A stretch of DNA of 64,000 nucleotides from Lactuca virosa. Its lineage: Eukaryota > Streptophyta > Magnoliopsida > Asterales > Asteraceae. Shown here in pieces: positions 11,279 through 21,875 of this stretch. The stretch spans positions 140,264,988 through 140,328,987 of the forward strand of contig CAKMRJ010005523.1 of the NCBI GenBank assembly GCA_928212115.1, read 5' to 3'. Under the pieces are notes generated by a model that was not told the origin of the DNA, did no database searches, and was given only the letters and a program-made list of their open reading frames with translations. Numbering within the stretch: position 1 is the first letter of the stretch; each line of letters opens with the position of its first letter. A program made the position numbers and the translations under genes.

Positions 11279-13116
11279 ATTGAGGCAGAGATTGTGCGAG
11301 GCGCCGATCTTAACCCTGCCGGAGGGCATGGAGGATTTTGTGGTATATTGCGATGCGTCCATCTTGGGTTCGGGCACGATATTGATGCATAGAGGGCATG
11401 TTATCGCCTCCGCTTCGAGGCAGTTGAAGCCTCATGGCTTTGAATTTTGTGATGTTATTGAAAAGCAAGAAGGATCGGGAATCCTTCAATTCCCACGCGC
11501 CATGAAGACTTAGTCGAATCTAAGAAGGGGAGAATCGATCAGGTATTCTGGAGCAGAAATAGGTGTGAAATTAGGACGAGTTTTGCATCCCCGTCAGGGC
11601 GGAAAGGCGGTCAAGTGGCCGTCTAGGTTGAGGATTGGGCGAGTTGGGAGTCCAGAAAACTTTCCAACGGTTGGTTCGCTCCTTTCCTTGACATCGGGAA
11701 ACAGGTTTAGGAAACCAGGTTAGAGGACCAATTAGAATTCAAGTTCAGTTGAGAGTTAGGTCGAGTGTGTGTTCGACCCGGTTCGGAAGTATTGTAAGTC
11801 TGCGGGTGTAGCTGTAGCATTCACAGGGTTCTCACATAGTATTGGAAGTGTTGTAAGTCTGCGGGCGTAACTGTATTATTCACAAGGTTGTCAGGTAGTA
11901 TGGGAGTGATGTCAGATCACGAGGAGAACAGTAGTACCCATCAGTTTGGGGTGCAGCAGTGTGGACACGGAAATCACGGATCGGATTTCGGAATTTCCCC
12001 GATGGATTAGATCTGGTTGAGCCAGTGATAAGACTATAGGAGCGCCACTACAGTATGGGATCAGGGAAGCAATGGACCGTATAATGTTGCTTGTGATATA
12101 CAGCTACCATTGGTGAGGTATCGGTCACTTTTAGCCGTGGATGCGGTGACGTCAGGATTCGACGCATGGACCTGATCGGTTGGATCGAGAGGCTATTAGA
12201 ACCATAGCAGTAAGATAACTAACGACAAATTTTGGCAGATAAGGATTTCGATCGGGAGTCGCGAGGGGCGACTACATGGGAGACTTTGGCTCGGTAACCA
12301 GGTAGGAACTCGGTGTTTCAGATGACGGGTAGAAGTGGGTTGCGATAAGTTAGAGGGTTTTGAGTGAGATGTCAGGATATGACCTTGGATCTCAAATTAT
12401 GGGTTTAGCCCAAGTTATGTAAATAGTAGTATTCAATCTAGGGTATTCCATCGTAAGGATAACCGGACCCTATGATTGTTTGGACCTGACGTGTTTGGTA
12501 TTCCAGCCCGAGGGTTGATTGGGCCAAACATGTGCGTGATACGAGGGTATTCCATCCTAGCGATGGCTGGACCTGTCGTAAGCATGCCTGGTATTCCAGC
12601 CGAGGCTGATTGGGCAAGGTATGAGTGTTCCGCGAGATGGCTTGATGTTTATGGATACAGTTGCGGGGGCGGAAGGATGTAGGATCCCTTCAGCACAAAA
12701 GGATTCATTTCAGGAAAAGAAGAGTAGAGACCCCGATACCTTGGATCGTCAGGATTGTTGTTGGATTTGGTCAGATGACACATTGGTTAGATCTCCCAGG
12801 GGAAACCTAGTTAGATTTGTAGTACACTTCACGTCTTGCTATTACGGAAGGGCGCATATTGGACGGGAAGGCAGCTGTTTCGCTGCATGATAATCAGGCC
12901 GGAGAGTGCCTGAACTACGTAAGGAAACCAATAGTTGTGGTGGTAGGGGAGGCGAAGATTCTACATAGCCATGTAATACCCTAGGAAAGGGTGTAATGAG
13001 AACGTCGAAGAGAATCCGAGTAGACTTGGGAGTCGGAGGCCGAGAAGCGAGAATATTCCGAAATTGTTCGCCACAGGAGACTTCGAGGACGAAGGCTAAG
13101 ATAAGTGGGGGAGATT
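11279..13116 (+). mobile_element. partial left copy of G2 interior
   Basis: Matches 20039-21875 almost base for base: the middle of RNase H (from CEAPILTLPEG through ASRQLKPHGFEF), then about 1.6 kb of non-coding 3' interior, ending in a purine-rich tract next to the LTR at 13117. Both copies share the same pol deletion that joins RNase H directly to 3' sequence. A few percent of positions differ by eye. Its left edge is the breakpoint with K1. Confidence 0.85.
13105..13116 (+). promoter_or_regulatory. polypurine tract before G2 LTR
   Basis: GTGGGGGAGA followed by TT and the LTR start TGTAACG. The same tract precedes the second LTR at 21876. Confidence 0.7.
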
Positions 13117-13180
13117 TGTAACGCCCGGTTCCTGATAAGTATTTTTTCTAAAAATGAAGAATTATCATTTTAACGAGGGG

Positions 13181-14300
13181 ACTAGACGAGTTGAAGGATC
13201 AACTCATCAAGTAGGATCGGGCGTGGACGCGGGAGTTAAGTGACCTACTCGGCGAGTCGATAGACCGACTCGGCGAGTAGCAACTGTCTGTATGAAACCC
13301 TAATTGTGAGGGTTTGCACCCTATTTAAACAACTTATCTCAGCCTCCATCGTCCCTTATACTCCCAGAAGACATCATATCGAAACCCTAGCCTTGTGTGA
13401 GTATTCTAAGGCCATTTTGGTGCATTTTGGTGGATTGTGAAGCTTGAGAAGGGGAAAGGAGCTTGGGAGTTCAAGTTGGAGCTTGGAGATCCAGAGATTG
13501 TGTTCCATTCCCAGCTCATTTAAGGTAAAAAGATCCTGCCTTGATCTTCCATGTGTTTATTCATCTTTAGGGCTTGGATTTTGGGTATATTCAGGGCTTT
13601 CTAAGCCATTTTCGGGTTGTGAAGTGTTATAGGGTGTATTGACTTCAGTTCTTGGTCATTGGAGGGGTCTTATGGCATAAAGGTGCCAACTTTATGGCCA
13701 TGAGAGCCCCATGCATCTTTTAAACGTCATTTGTAGTCCTTTAGGGATAAAAGACCCATGCATGGACGTAAAGTTCGTGGCTTTACGTGCTATATCGGCC
13801 CTAGGAGGTCAGATCTACCCTTTGGCTGAGATGAGCTTGACAGAAATCGAGTTTATGGACATGGACTTTAGTGGACTCGGCGAGTTGTTCTTGGGACTCG
13901 ACGAGTCGGATAGTGGTTCTCCAACCCTTGCTGTTTTGAGGGTCTGGTTGAGTCTAGAGAAGGACTCAACAAAGATGGACGAGATTATAGACCTGGGAAT
14001 CATGGGACTCGACGAGTGGTTGAGCAAACTCAGCGAGTCCAAGGCAATCTCCCAATCTTTGAAGATGGACTCGACGAGTTGTTCATACAACTGGGCGAGT
14101 CATAGAATGGACACATTCTTGTGAGGGAGATGAACTCGACGAGTTCAAGGATGAACTCGGCAAGTCGGATGAAGATGGTCCCGATGGTATGATGGAAGGA
14201 GAACTTGTCGAGTTCTTGCTAGACTCGACGAGTAGAGTCGGGGGTTGGTTCGAGTTAGAGGAGTATGGACTCGACGAGTTAGTAGACCAACTCGGCGAGT
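13181..14300 (+). promoter_or_regulatory. eight paired 11-bp palindromes with 21-bp spacing
   Basis: Pair starts: 13181/13202, 13247/13268, 13875/13896, 14007/14028, 14069/14090, 14134/14155, 14203/14223, 14269/14290. Seven pairs are 21 apart and one 20. The consensus is ACTCG(A/G)CGAGT. The 9-10 bp spacers differ in sequence, so spacing rather than duplication is what is conserved. Confidence 0.8.
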
Positions 14301-14756
14301 CAGGTCAGCTAGATGTTGACTTTAACTGAATTGAGTTGACCCTGGTTTGGGTTGCATGTTCGAATTGATAACTTATAAGGGTTGTCGTGTAGGGATTTAG
14401 GAGTCGAGGGGAGTCGACTTTCATGCCGAGGACATTTCAGACACTACACGACATCGAGGTGATATACCTTCCAGTAGAAGTGGGTCTAAGGCACCAAGGC
14501 CGACCCACTGGTAATTGGTTAGTTGTGATGATTGTCTTTGTGATAATCATCTGGGTTGCTTGTGCTTGATATATGTGTATGATAGTATGCTATGTTACGT
14601 GAGATAGTATTAGTAGGAGGGGACTAGTCCCCGATTCGGTCGCTAGGACCAATGGGTAGGTCGGACACCCCAGATATGTTTGACAACATGATTATGATAC
14701 GATATTATATGCTAGCGGTAGGGCGTGAAATAGTCCCCGTATCCGGTTGAGATAGA

Positions 14757-14890
14757 GCGGAGGGTAGGTCGGCACCCCAGAATAACCTGACATGGGTAGG
14801 CCAGCACCCCGGAATGGCTTGACATGGGTAGGTCAGCACCCCAGAATGGCTTGACATGGGTAGGTCGGGCACCCTAGAATTGCTCGGCAA
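14757..14890 (+). repeat. LTR minisatellite of G2
   Basis: About four units of roughly 32 bp containing GGTAGGTCGGCACCCCAGAA and ending TTGACAT or CTGACAT. The 3' LTR copy breaks off at the end of the first unit (23551). Confidence 0.8.
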
Positions 14891-15212
14891 TATGTATGTG
14901 GTTTTGGTAGGTGGTATGATGGGGGAACTCACTAAGCTTTGTGCTTACAATTTTAGTTTTGGTTTCGGGTACCTCTTCGTCCAAGGGGAAGGAGCCGGCG
15001 GTGTAGTAGCGCATCACACACACACATGATTTCCGCATGGAGTTTCTGGGATTGTACTCTGATTTTCATAACTCTTGATACTGTGATTTTGAAACATGAC
15101 GTTATGGTTTTTATAAGTTGACGTAACCTTGACAATGTTTTGGTACACTATTTCATGAGGTACTTAATTTAAAAATGAAATTTTTGGCCTTGAAAATTAG
15201 GATGTTACAAGT

Positions 15213-15225
15213 TGGTATTAGAGCC
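15213..15225 (+). promoter_or_regulatory. G2 primer-binding site
   Basis: TGGTATTAGAGCC three bases after the LTR end. It is the tRNA-Met complement with one C-to-T change. Confidence 0.85.
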
Positions 15226-15869
15226 TTGCTTTGAGGGATTCGGACACACCCTCGGGGGTGTCTGGACTCAAACCGAGGGATTAAAAGATTTTTCACAAAG
15301 AAAACAGTTTTTAAAATTTAAGTTAAAGAATTTTGAGAAAGAACAAGGTGTGTGATGCGTGCGACCGGCCGAGCTCAAGTAAGTTTTCCCCAAGGTACCC
15401 ATACTTGTTATGTTACGTTATATGACTTATGATTCTGAGAACTGCATGCTAGATTAGGGCTAAGGATCTAGGAGGATGCCTTGTATGCCTAATGTATGAT
15501 TTTGAGATCTGCATGCTAGAATAGGGCTAAGGATCTAGGAAGGATGCCTTGAATGCCTGTTGTATGAGCTGTATGCTAGGACTGTTTAGTCAGCAGTAGG
15601 ATATCCTGATTAGGTTATGCTTGCTGTGGTTACTCGATGCACGAATGCTGCTTGCTTTGTGCTATAGGGGTTGTGGCTAACTTTAACTAACTAGTGAGCG
15701 GATATGTAACAGTATTCGCAAGCTAGTTAGGGAGAGGTGGTAGGGACTCCTAGTGCAGCTGATGGCGGAGAGTAGGTCTGAGAGTGTTCTAGGAAAGCCT
15801 AGGATGAGGTTAGTTGGGAAGTTGTATTAATAGAAAAGGACTTGGTGAAGTCAAGGCAGTTCTTGAGGA

Positions 15870-15945
15870 AAGTACGGATAGATGTGGAAGGTAGTATGGG
15901 CCCGTACTACTGGAAGCAGAGGATCCATACTCGAATCAAGGAAGA
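15870..15945 (+). promoter_or_regulatory. conserved leader box of G2
   Basis: AGTATGGGCCCGTACTACT starts at 15893, with its palindrome ending 122 bases before the gag ATG. Flanking bases are also similar to G1 (AGTACGGATAGATGTGGAAG). Same sequence and position as in G1 and G10. Confidence 0.6.
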
Positions 15946-16011
15946 CTGAGACAGAACCGGGAAACTTGGAGAGTGTTCGAGACCTCTCGAGGATATGTAT
16001 GATCCTGACGC

Positions 16012-16030
16012 TTATGTGTTTATTATCAGT
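16012..16030 (+). promoter_or_regulatory. candidate 3' splice site abutting G2 gag start
   Basis: GTGTTTATTATCAG ends at 16029, one base before the ATG at 16031, as in G1. Confidence 0.45.
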
Positions 16031-16637
16031 ATGGCGATTACACGACATGGAGTAGGATCTGGATCAGGATCAGGATCAGACTCGGGTGCAGGGTCCGAGC
16101 AGGTCGATGACGGACTACGCGAGTTCATCGCGTCTGAGATCACTAGAGGTATCCTTGAGTCGACCCCTATCATTTTCGGGTCGATCAAGGAGGGAATTAT
16201 CGAGTTAATGGAGGATCGCCTCCAGGTGTTCAGGAGGGACTCGGCGTCCAGCCAGTCGGATACGCACACACTGTCCTTCAAGGACTTCAGGGGGAGTGGT
16301 GCGCCAGACTTTTACGGGGTGAAGGACCCCATTGCTGCTAAGAGATGGATTGCATACATTGAGTCTGCGTAGTTGACGAGCTTCTGCCCGGAAGGGTCGA
16401 AGGTCCGCTTTGCTGCGGGATGTTTGAGGGATAGAACTAGAGATTGGTGGGAGTCAGTTGGTGACTCGTTGGGAGCCCCAGCCATCGAGGCTATGACTTG
16501 GTCAGATTTTGTGACTAGATTCAGGGCTGAGTTCGTGCCAGCTGTGGAGCTTCAGCAGCTGGCCCGAGAGTTTCTTGATATGAGACAGACGACTGAGACA
16601 GTGGCGGAGATCACCGCCAAGTTCAGGGAGAGAGCCT

Positions 16638-18010
16638 TGATGTGTGTAAAATGCACTGGTTTTATTCCTACTTTAAAAATATAGATTTAGCACACAAAGG
16701 CAGTGAACCTGTCTTTTAGTGGTATAGTTGAATAAGTAGGGTGTCGAACTCAGGGAACGGAAATTAAACTAATAACTAATTTTAACTAAACAAGTAATAA
16801 AAGTAAAGGGTTTTCTCTAGTTTTACAAGACTAGAAACTTAAACACACCACCTAACACGTAATTAACTAATCAACTAAAGCAAGTAAAAATTCACCAAAT
16901 TTGATAAAAGGGTTTCTGTTTAGGTCCAACCAATTCACTCCTATGGTTAATTTTATGGTAAAGTAATAAATTAATTGTTATTGGTTACCAACTATAGTGA
17001 TTAGATTCGCATTCGCTATTACCAGCCCTTAGGAAATTAATTAATTCAAGCAGTGATCAAGTGTTTAAACTAATTAAATCCCTAGTTCAATTATTTGGAT
17101 TAAATAAGATTTGTAATTGGTTAATCAAATTAGTAATTCAACTAACCTCTTGTTTGTTGGTGTCTCAAACAAGCTCACACATTAATTTACCCATTCTCTA
17201 ATTAATCCTAGTTTCATATTCACTAATCCTAGGCATATAATGAAGTGTTCACATAAATCATATGAGGTTAACAATTAAGAGATGTTCATGCAGCCTAATT
17301 GTCTTCCTATTAACAGAAAATAGTTATGGTTAATGCATAAGGGTCTTTAACAAACTTAACTTAATAAAATCACCAATAATCAATCAATCAAAGTATAAGT
17401 CAAACCATAGGAGTAATTTGGTCTTTCCTAAACAGAAACTACGAAAATTCAGCTCATGATTACAGTAAAAGAGAAGCTAAAAACGAATTTAGTTGATCTA
17501 AACATGATTCACTTCTAAGAATAAGTGGAAAATTTAACCTAATTCGCCTTGAGTCTTCTAAAGATCAAAGATTAGGGTTCTTCAGGTCTCCAAGGGTTTC
17601 CTCAGTCGCAAGTAATTCTCCAGAGATGCCAAAAAACTCCCTCATTCGGAATTAGATCCTCTATTTATAATTATCTCAAAACAGGGGCAACTCGGCGAGT
17701 AAGTATCCAACTCGCCGAGTTCCTTTGAGAAATATGTGTACGGCAAGGATTCCTGGTCATTACTTCGCGAACATTCATAGGAACTCGCCGAGTAGCTTCT
17801 GGACTCTCCGAGTAGCTCCAGGTTTGTTCTTCTTTCTTCATTCTCCAGCTTCTGATTGCTTCTCCTTCTTCCTTTTTGCTTCCAAGCATGTCTTCTGGAC
17901 TGAAAATATAATTTATACATTATTAAGTACCTTTTGTCCATATTATGCAAATAATTAGCTAATAATTGATAAAATATGTACTAAACACATGGCTAAATAT
18001 GCACATATCA
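16638..18010 (-). mobile_element. S6: solo LTR in minus orientation (1373 bp)
   Basis: Flanked by the 5-bp duplication AGCCT (16633-16637 and 18011-18015). Read on the minus strand it starts TGATATGTGC and ends TTTTACACACATCA, with a TATA box (TATAAATAG) at 17661-17669. No coding capacity. The family is not identified; the TGATATGTGC start resembles Tat/Athila-type LTRs from memory only. It carries two pairs of ACTCG.CGAGT palindromes at 17690-17813. Confidence 0.82.
17690..17813 (-). promoter_or_regulatory. paired 11-bp palindromes in S6
   Basis: Pairs at 17690/17710 and 17783/17803, each 20 apart: ACTCGGCGAGT/ACTCGCCGAGT and ACTCGCCGAGT/ACTCTCCGAGT. They lie upstream of the TATA box in the minus-strand reading. 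Confidence 0.7.
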
Positions 18011-18620
18011 AGCCTTGTTGGTACCTAAGTATGCGGGGGATGAGGAGATGTGGAAGACCCGCTACCATGATATGTTGAGGGCTGATATCCGGGAGCATGT
18101 CAGCTATTCAGCCTGCCTGACCTTGGAGTCCATGATTGCCAGGGTGCGGGAGAGGGAGATTGATTTGGAGCACCTCGGGAAGAGGAAAGCAGAGACTGAT
18201 CAGGTTACAGGGGTTTCGGGGAAGAAACCCAAGGGATCCGACATTAGGTCGAAGGGCCAGCCGGGCTAGAGCCGCTACAGGAAATGCGGCAGGCCGCATG
18301 AGGGAGCTTGTAGAGCGGGATCGTCAGGATGCTACAAGTGCGGCAAGACGGGGCACTTTGGCAGGGATTGTACTGCCCCTGCCCCCACAGTTCATACATC
18401 AGACCTAATTTGCTTTCACTGCAATCACAGGGGCCATAAAAAGCCCAACTTCCCTAGATTGTCAGCAGGGTCTGCAGCAGCGCCAGTGGTGGCGCAGACT
18501 CCATCGACAACACGAGTCACGGATGGCCTGAAGGTCAAGGCAGAGGCTCCAGTGGTGCGGAGCCGAGCATTTCAGTTGACAGACGAGGAGGCACACGCTG
18601 CACCCGATGTGGTGACGGGA

Positions 18621-18922
18621 TCGTTCCATGTGAACGGTATCCCAGTTCAGGTGTTGTTTGATTCGGGTGCTACCCGATCATTTGTCTCTCTTGTGCTTAG
18701 CAAGAAGTTTTCTAAGTCCTCGGGCATGTTGGATTGCCCTCTAGAGGTCGAGATTGCGGACGACCGGTCAGTACGAGTATCAGAAGTTTCAGAGACTGTG
18801 TTATGAGACTGTTCGAGGAGCGCTACCTGGTAGACTTGGTTCCCATACCTTTGCGGGGGAACAAGGTTATTATAGGTATGGATTGGCTAAGCCCCAATGG
18901 GGCGGTGAACGACTGCGCGTAG
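18621..18922 (+). pseudogene. G2 protease (frameshifted)
   Basis: FDSGATRSFVSLVLSKK holds the catalytic Asp near 18660. A frame change after 18780 moves the second half (RLFEERYLVDLVP, IIGMDWLSPNGA) into another frame. The join from gag reads GSFHVNGIPVQVLFDSG without a break, which defines the intronless state of this element. Confidence 0.85.
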
Positions 18923-18925
18923 TAG

Positions 18926-19945
18926 TTGGTGCAGATCAGGACCCCAAGTGGGGGAGAGCTGGTGATTCAGGGCGAGAGGCCACAACGAGGGCCAGCTTTA
19001 TGTTCAGCAGCGAGGGCTAGGCGCTACCTTCAGCAAGGTTGCGTAGGATATGTCGCCTATGTTATGGACACCCGGGAGGCGGCTAAGGCGACGGTGGGCG
19101 ATGTGATAGTGGTACGAGAGTTCACGGATGTATTCCCCGAGGAGTTTCCTGAGATACCTCCGGAGAGGCAGGTAGAGTTCAGGATTGACCTAGTTCCTGG
19201 TGCGGCTCCGATAGCCAAGGAACCGTATCGATTGGCTCTTCCTGAGATGCAGGAGTTGTCTACACAGCTGCAGGAGCTGTTAGACAATGGATTCGTTAGA
19301 CCGAGCAGCTCGCCCTGGGGAGCCCCGATTTTATTTGTGAAGAAGAAGGACGTGTCGCATCGGATGTGTATAGATTATCGGGAGCTGAATAAGGTAACGG
19401 TGAAGAACCGTTACCCACTCCCGAGGATTGATGACCTCTTCGACCAGCTACAGGGAGCATCTTGGTTCTCCAAGATTGACTTGCGGTCAGGATACCACCA
19501 GATGAGGGTCAGGGAGGAGGATGTGCAGAAGACTGCTTTTCGGACTCGGTATGGCCATTACGAGTTCGTGGTGATGCCCTTCGGGCTCATCAACGCTCCT
19601 GCCGCATTCATGGACCTCATGAACCGCGTGTGCAGGCCGATGTTGGATCGGTCTTTGATAGTTTTCATTGACGATATCTTGGTTTATTCCAAGACGCAGG
19701 AGCAGCATGAGGAGCACTTGCGAGAGGTGTTAGATACGTTGAAGAGGGAGAGCTTGTATGCCAAGTTCTCCAAGTGCGAGTTATGGTTGCGCGAGGTGCA
19801 GTTTCTTGGGCACCTTGTCAACCAGAACGAGATATTGGTTGACCCGGCCAAGGTGGAGGCCGTGATGAGATGGGAGGTTCCGAAGTCTCCATCCGAGATT
19901 CGGAGTTTCCTCGGACTGGCAGGCTATTATCGGAAATTCATTTAG
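18926..19945 (+). pseudogene. G2 reverse transcriptase, nearly intact
   Basis: A 339-codon open stretch covers the whole RT: RQVEFRIDLVPG, RMCIDYRELNK, YPLPRIDDLFDQL, SKIDLRSGYHQMR, FGLINAPAAF, catalytic FIDDILVY and FLGHLVNQN. It ends in a TAG at 19943-19945 where relatives read CAG. The RT catalytic aspartates are present. It cannot make a full pol because protease is out of frame upstream and RNase H and integrase are truncated downstream. The GTG used as first codon is probably not a real start. Confidence 0.88.
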
Positions 19946-21875
19946 GACTTCTCCAAGATAACCATACCCTTGACCCAACTTACGAAGAAAGCCGTAGTTT
20001 TTTCGCTGGGGGCCTGAGCAGCAGGCCGCATTTGAGACATTGAGGCAGAGATTGTGCGAGGCGCCGATCTTAACCCTGCCGGAGGGCATGGAGGATTTTG
20101 TGGTATATTGCGATGCATCCATCTCGGGTTTGGGCGCGATATTGATGCAAAGAGGGCATGTTATCGCCTACGCTTCGAGGCAGTTGAAGCCTCATGGCTT
20201 TGAATTTTGTGATGTTATTGGAAAGCAAGAAGGATCGGTAATCCTTCAATTCCCACGCGCCATGAAGACTTAGTCAAATCTAAGAGGGGGAGAATCGATC
20301 AGGTATTCAGGAGCAGAAATAGGTGTGAAATTAGGAGGAGTTTTGCATCCCCGTCAGGGCGGAAAGGCGGTCAAGTGGACGTCTAGGTTGAGGATTGGGC
20401 GAGTTGGGAGTTCAGAAAACATTCTAAAGGTTGGTTCGCTCCTTTCCTTGACATCGGGAAACAGGTGTAGGAAACCAGGTTAGAGGACCAATTAGAATTC
20501 AAGTTCAGTTGAGAGTTAGGTCGAGTGCATGTTCGACCCGGTTCAGAAGTATTGTAAGTCTGCGGGTGTAGCTGTAGCATTCACAGGGTTCTCAGATAGT
20601 ATTGGAAGTGTTGTAAGTCTGCGGGCATAGCTGTAGCATTCACAAGGTTGTCAGGTAGTATGGCAGTTATGTCAGATCACGAGGAGAACAGTAGTACCCA
20701 TCAGTTTGGGGTGCAACAGTGTGGACACAGAAATCACAGATCGGATTTCGGAATTTCCCCGATGGATTAGATCTGGTTGAGCTAGTGATAAGACTATAGT
20801 AGCACCACTACAGTATGGGATCAGGGAAGCAATTGACCGTATAAGGTTCTTGTGATATACGACTACCATTGGTGAGGTATCGGTCACTTTTAGCCGTGGA
20901 TGCGGTGACGTCAGGATTCGACGCATGGACCTGATCGGTTGGATCGTGAGGTTGTTAGAACCATAGCAGTAAGATAACTAACGACAACTATTGGCAGATA
21001 AGGATTTCGATCGGGAGTCACGAGGGGCGACTACATGGGAGCCTTTGGCTCGGTAACCAGGAAGGAACTCGGTGTTTCAGATGACGGCTAGAAGTGGGTT
21101 GCGATAATTTAGAGGGTTTCAAGTGAGATGTCAGGATATGACCTTGGATCTCAAATTATGGGTTTAGCCCAAGTTATGTAAATAGTAGTATTCAATCTAG
21201 GGTATTCCATCGTAAGGATGACCGGACCCTATGATTGTTTGGACCTGACGTGTTTGGTATTCCAGCCCGAGGGTTGATTGGGCCAAACATATGCGTGATA
21301 CGAGGGTATTCCATCCTAGGGATGACTGGACTCATCGTAAGCATGCCTGGTATTCCAGTCGAGGGTTATTGGGCCAGGTATGAATGTTCCGGGAGATGGC
21401 TGGTTGTTTATGGATACAGTTGCGGGGTCGGAAGGATGTAGGATCCCGTCAGCACAGAAGGATTCATTTCAGGAAAAGAAGAGTAGAGACCCCGATATCT
21501 TGGATCGTCAGGATTATTGTTGGAATTGGCCAGATGACACATCGGTTAGATCTCCCGGGGGAAACCTAGTTAGATTCGCAGTACACTTCACGTCTTGCTA
21601 TTGCGGAAGGGCCCATATTGGATGGGAAGGTAGCTGTCTCGGTGCATGATAATCAGGCCGGAGAGTGCTTGAACTACGTAAGGAAATCAATAGTTGTGGT
21701 GGTAAGGTAGGCGAAGATTCTACGTAGCCATGTAATACCCTAGGAAATGGTGTAATGAGAACGTCGAAGGGAATCCGAGTAGACTTGGGGGTCGGAGGCC
21801 GAGAAGCGAGAATATTCCGAAATTGTTCACCACAGCAGACTTCGAGGACAAAGTCTAAGATAAGTGGGGGAGATT
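19946..21875 (+). pseudogene. G2 RNase H fragment and non-coding 3' interior
   Basis: RNase H is seen as KKAVVF, CEAPILTLPEGMEDFVVYCDAS and ASRQLKPHG, then it diverges (GFEFCDVIGKQEG) and stops at 20273. Relatives at this point continue into NYPTHDLELGAVVFAL. About 1.6 kb without a credible gene follows. The same abnormal junction occurs in the left copy at 11279. The tract GTGGGGGAGA near 21864-21873 is the polypurine tract. Confidence 0.75.

Larger units (their letters stand above)
13117..15209 (+). repeat. G2 LTR, complete copy (2093 bp)
   Basis: It starts TGTAACGCCC and ends GATGTTACA. A TATA-like TATTTAAAC lies at 13322-13330. It carries eight pairs of ACTCG.CGAGT palindromes, a weak donor-like GAG/GTGATA at 14459, and a 32-bp minisatellite at 14757-14890. 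It contains a 137-codon frame (13711-14124) that is probably not coding. Confidence 0.88.
15226..16030 (+). other. G2 untranslated leader
   Basis: No coding frame. It contains two near-repeats of a 60-base stretch (GCATGCTAGATTAGGGCTAA near 15446 and again near 15510), the conserved GGGCCC box and the acceptor-like end before gag. Confidence 0.7.
16031..18620 (+). pseudogene. gag: G2 gag, interrupted by solo LTR S6
   Basis: The ATG at 16031 opens M-A-I-T-R and a Gly/Ser/Asp run. A TAG at 16370-16372 replaces what relatives suggest was CAG, and the same frame continues (CPEGSKVRFAA, RDWWESVGD). At 16638 S6 is inserted. After it the protein resumes in frame (LVPKYAGDEEMWK, REHVSYSACL). A TAG at 18267-18269 lies before two CCHC knuckles (CGRPHEGAC and CYKCGKTGHFGRDC). 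Gag runs straight into protease near 18621 with no intron, unlike G1 and G10. Confidence 0.85.

Noticed and set aside
12476..12890. Frames in the G2 3' interior, duplicated at 21235-21649
   Set aside because: Short, no domain, and they overlap each other in different frames; most likely the non-coding end of the element.
13711..14124. 137-codon frame in the G2 LTR (also 22398-22820)
   Set aside because: It lies within the LTR and owes its openness to repeated palindromes. There is no known domain, and the two LTR copies differ by changes unlike coding constraint.
16638..18010. S6 as a MITE or DNA transposon
   Set aside because: The 5-bp target duplication, TG...CA ends and a TATA box fit a solo LTR better than a terminal-inverted-repeat element.
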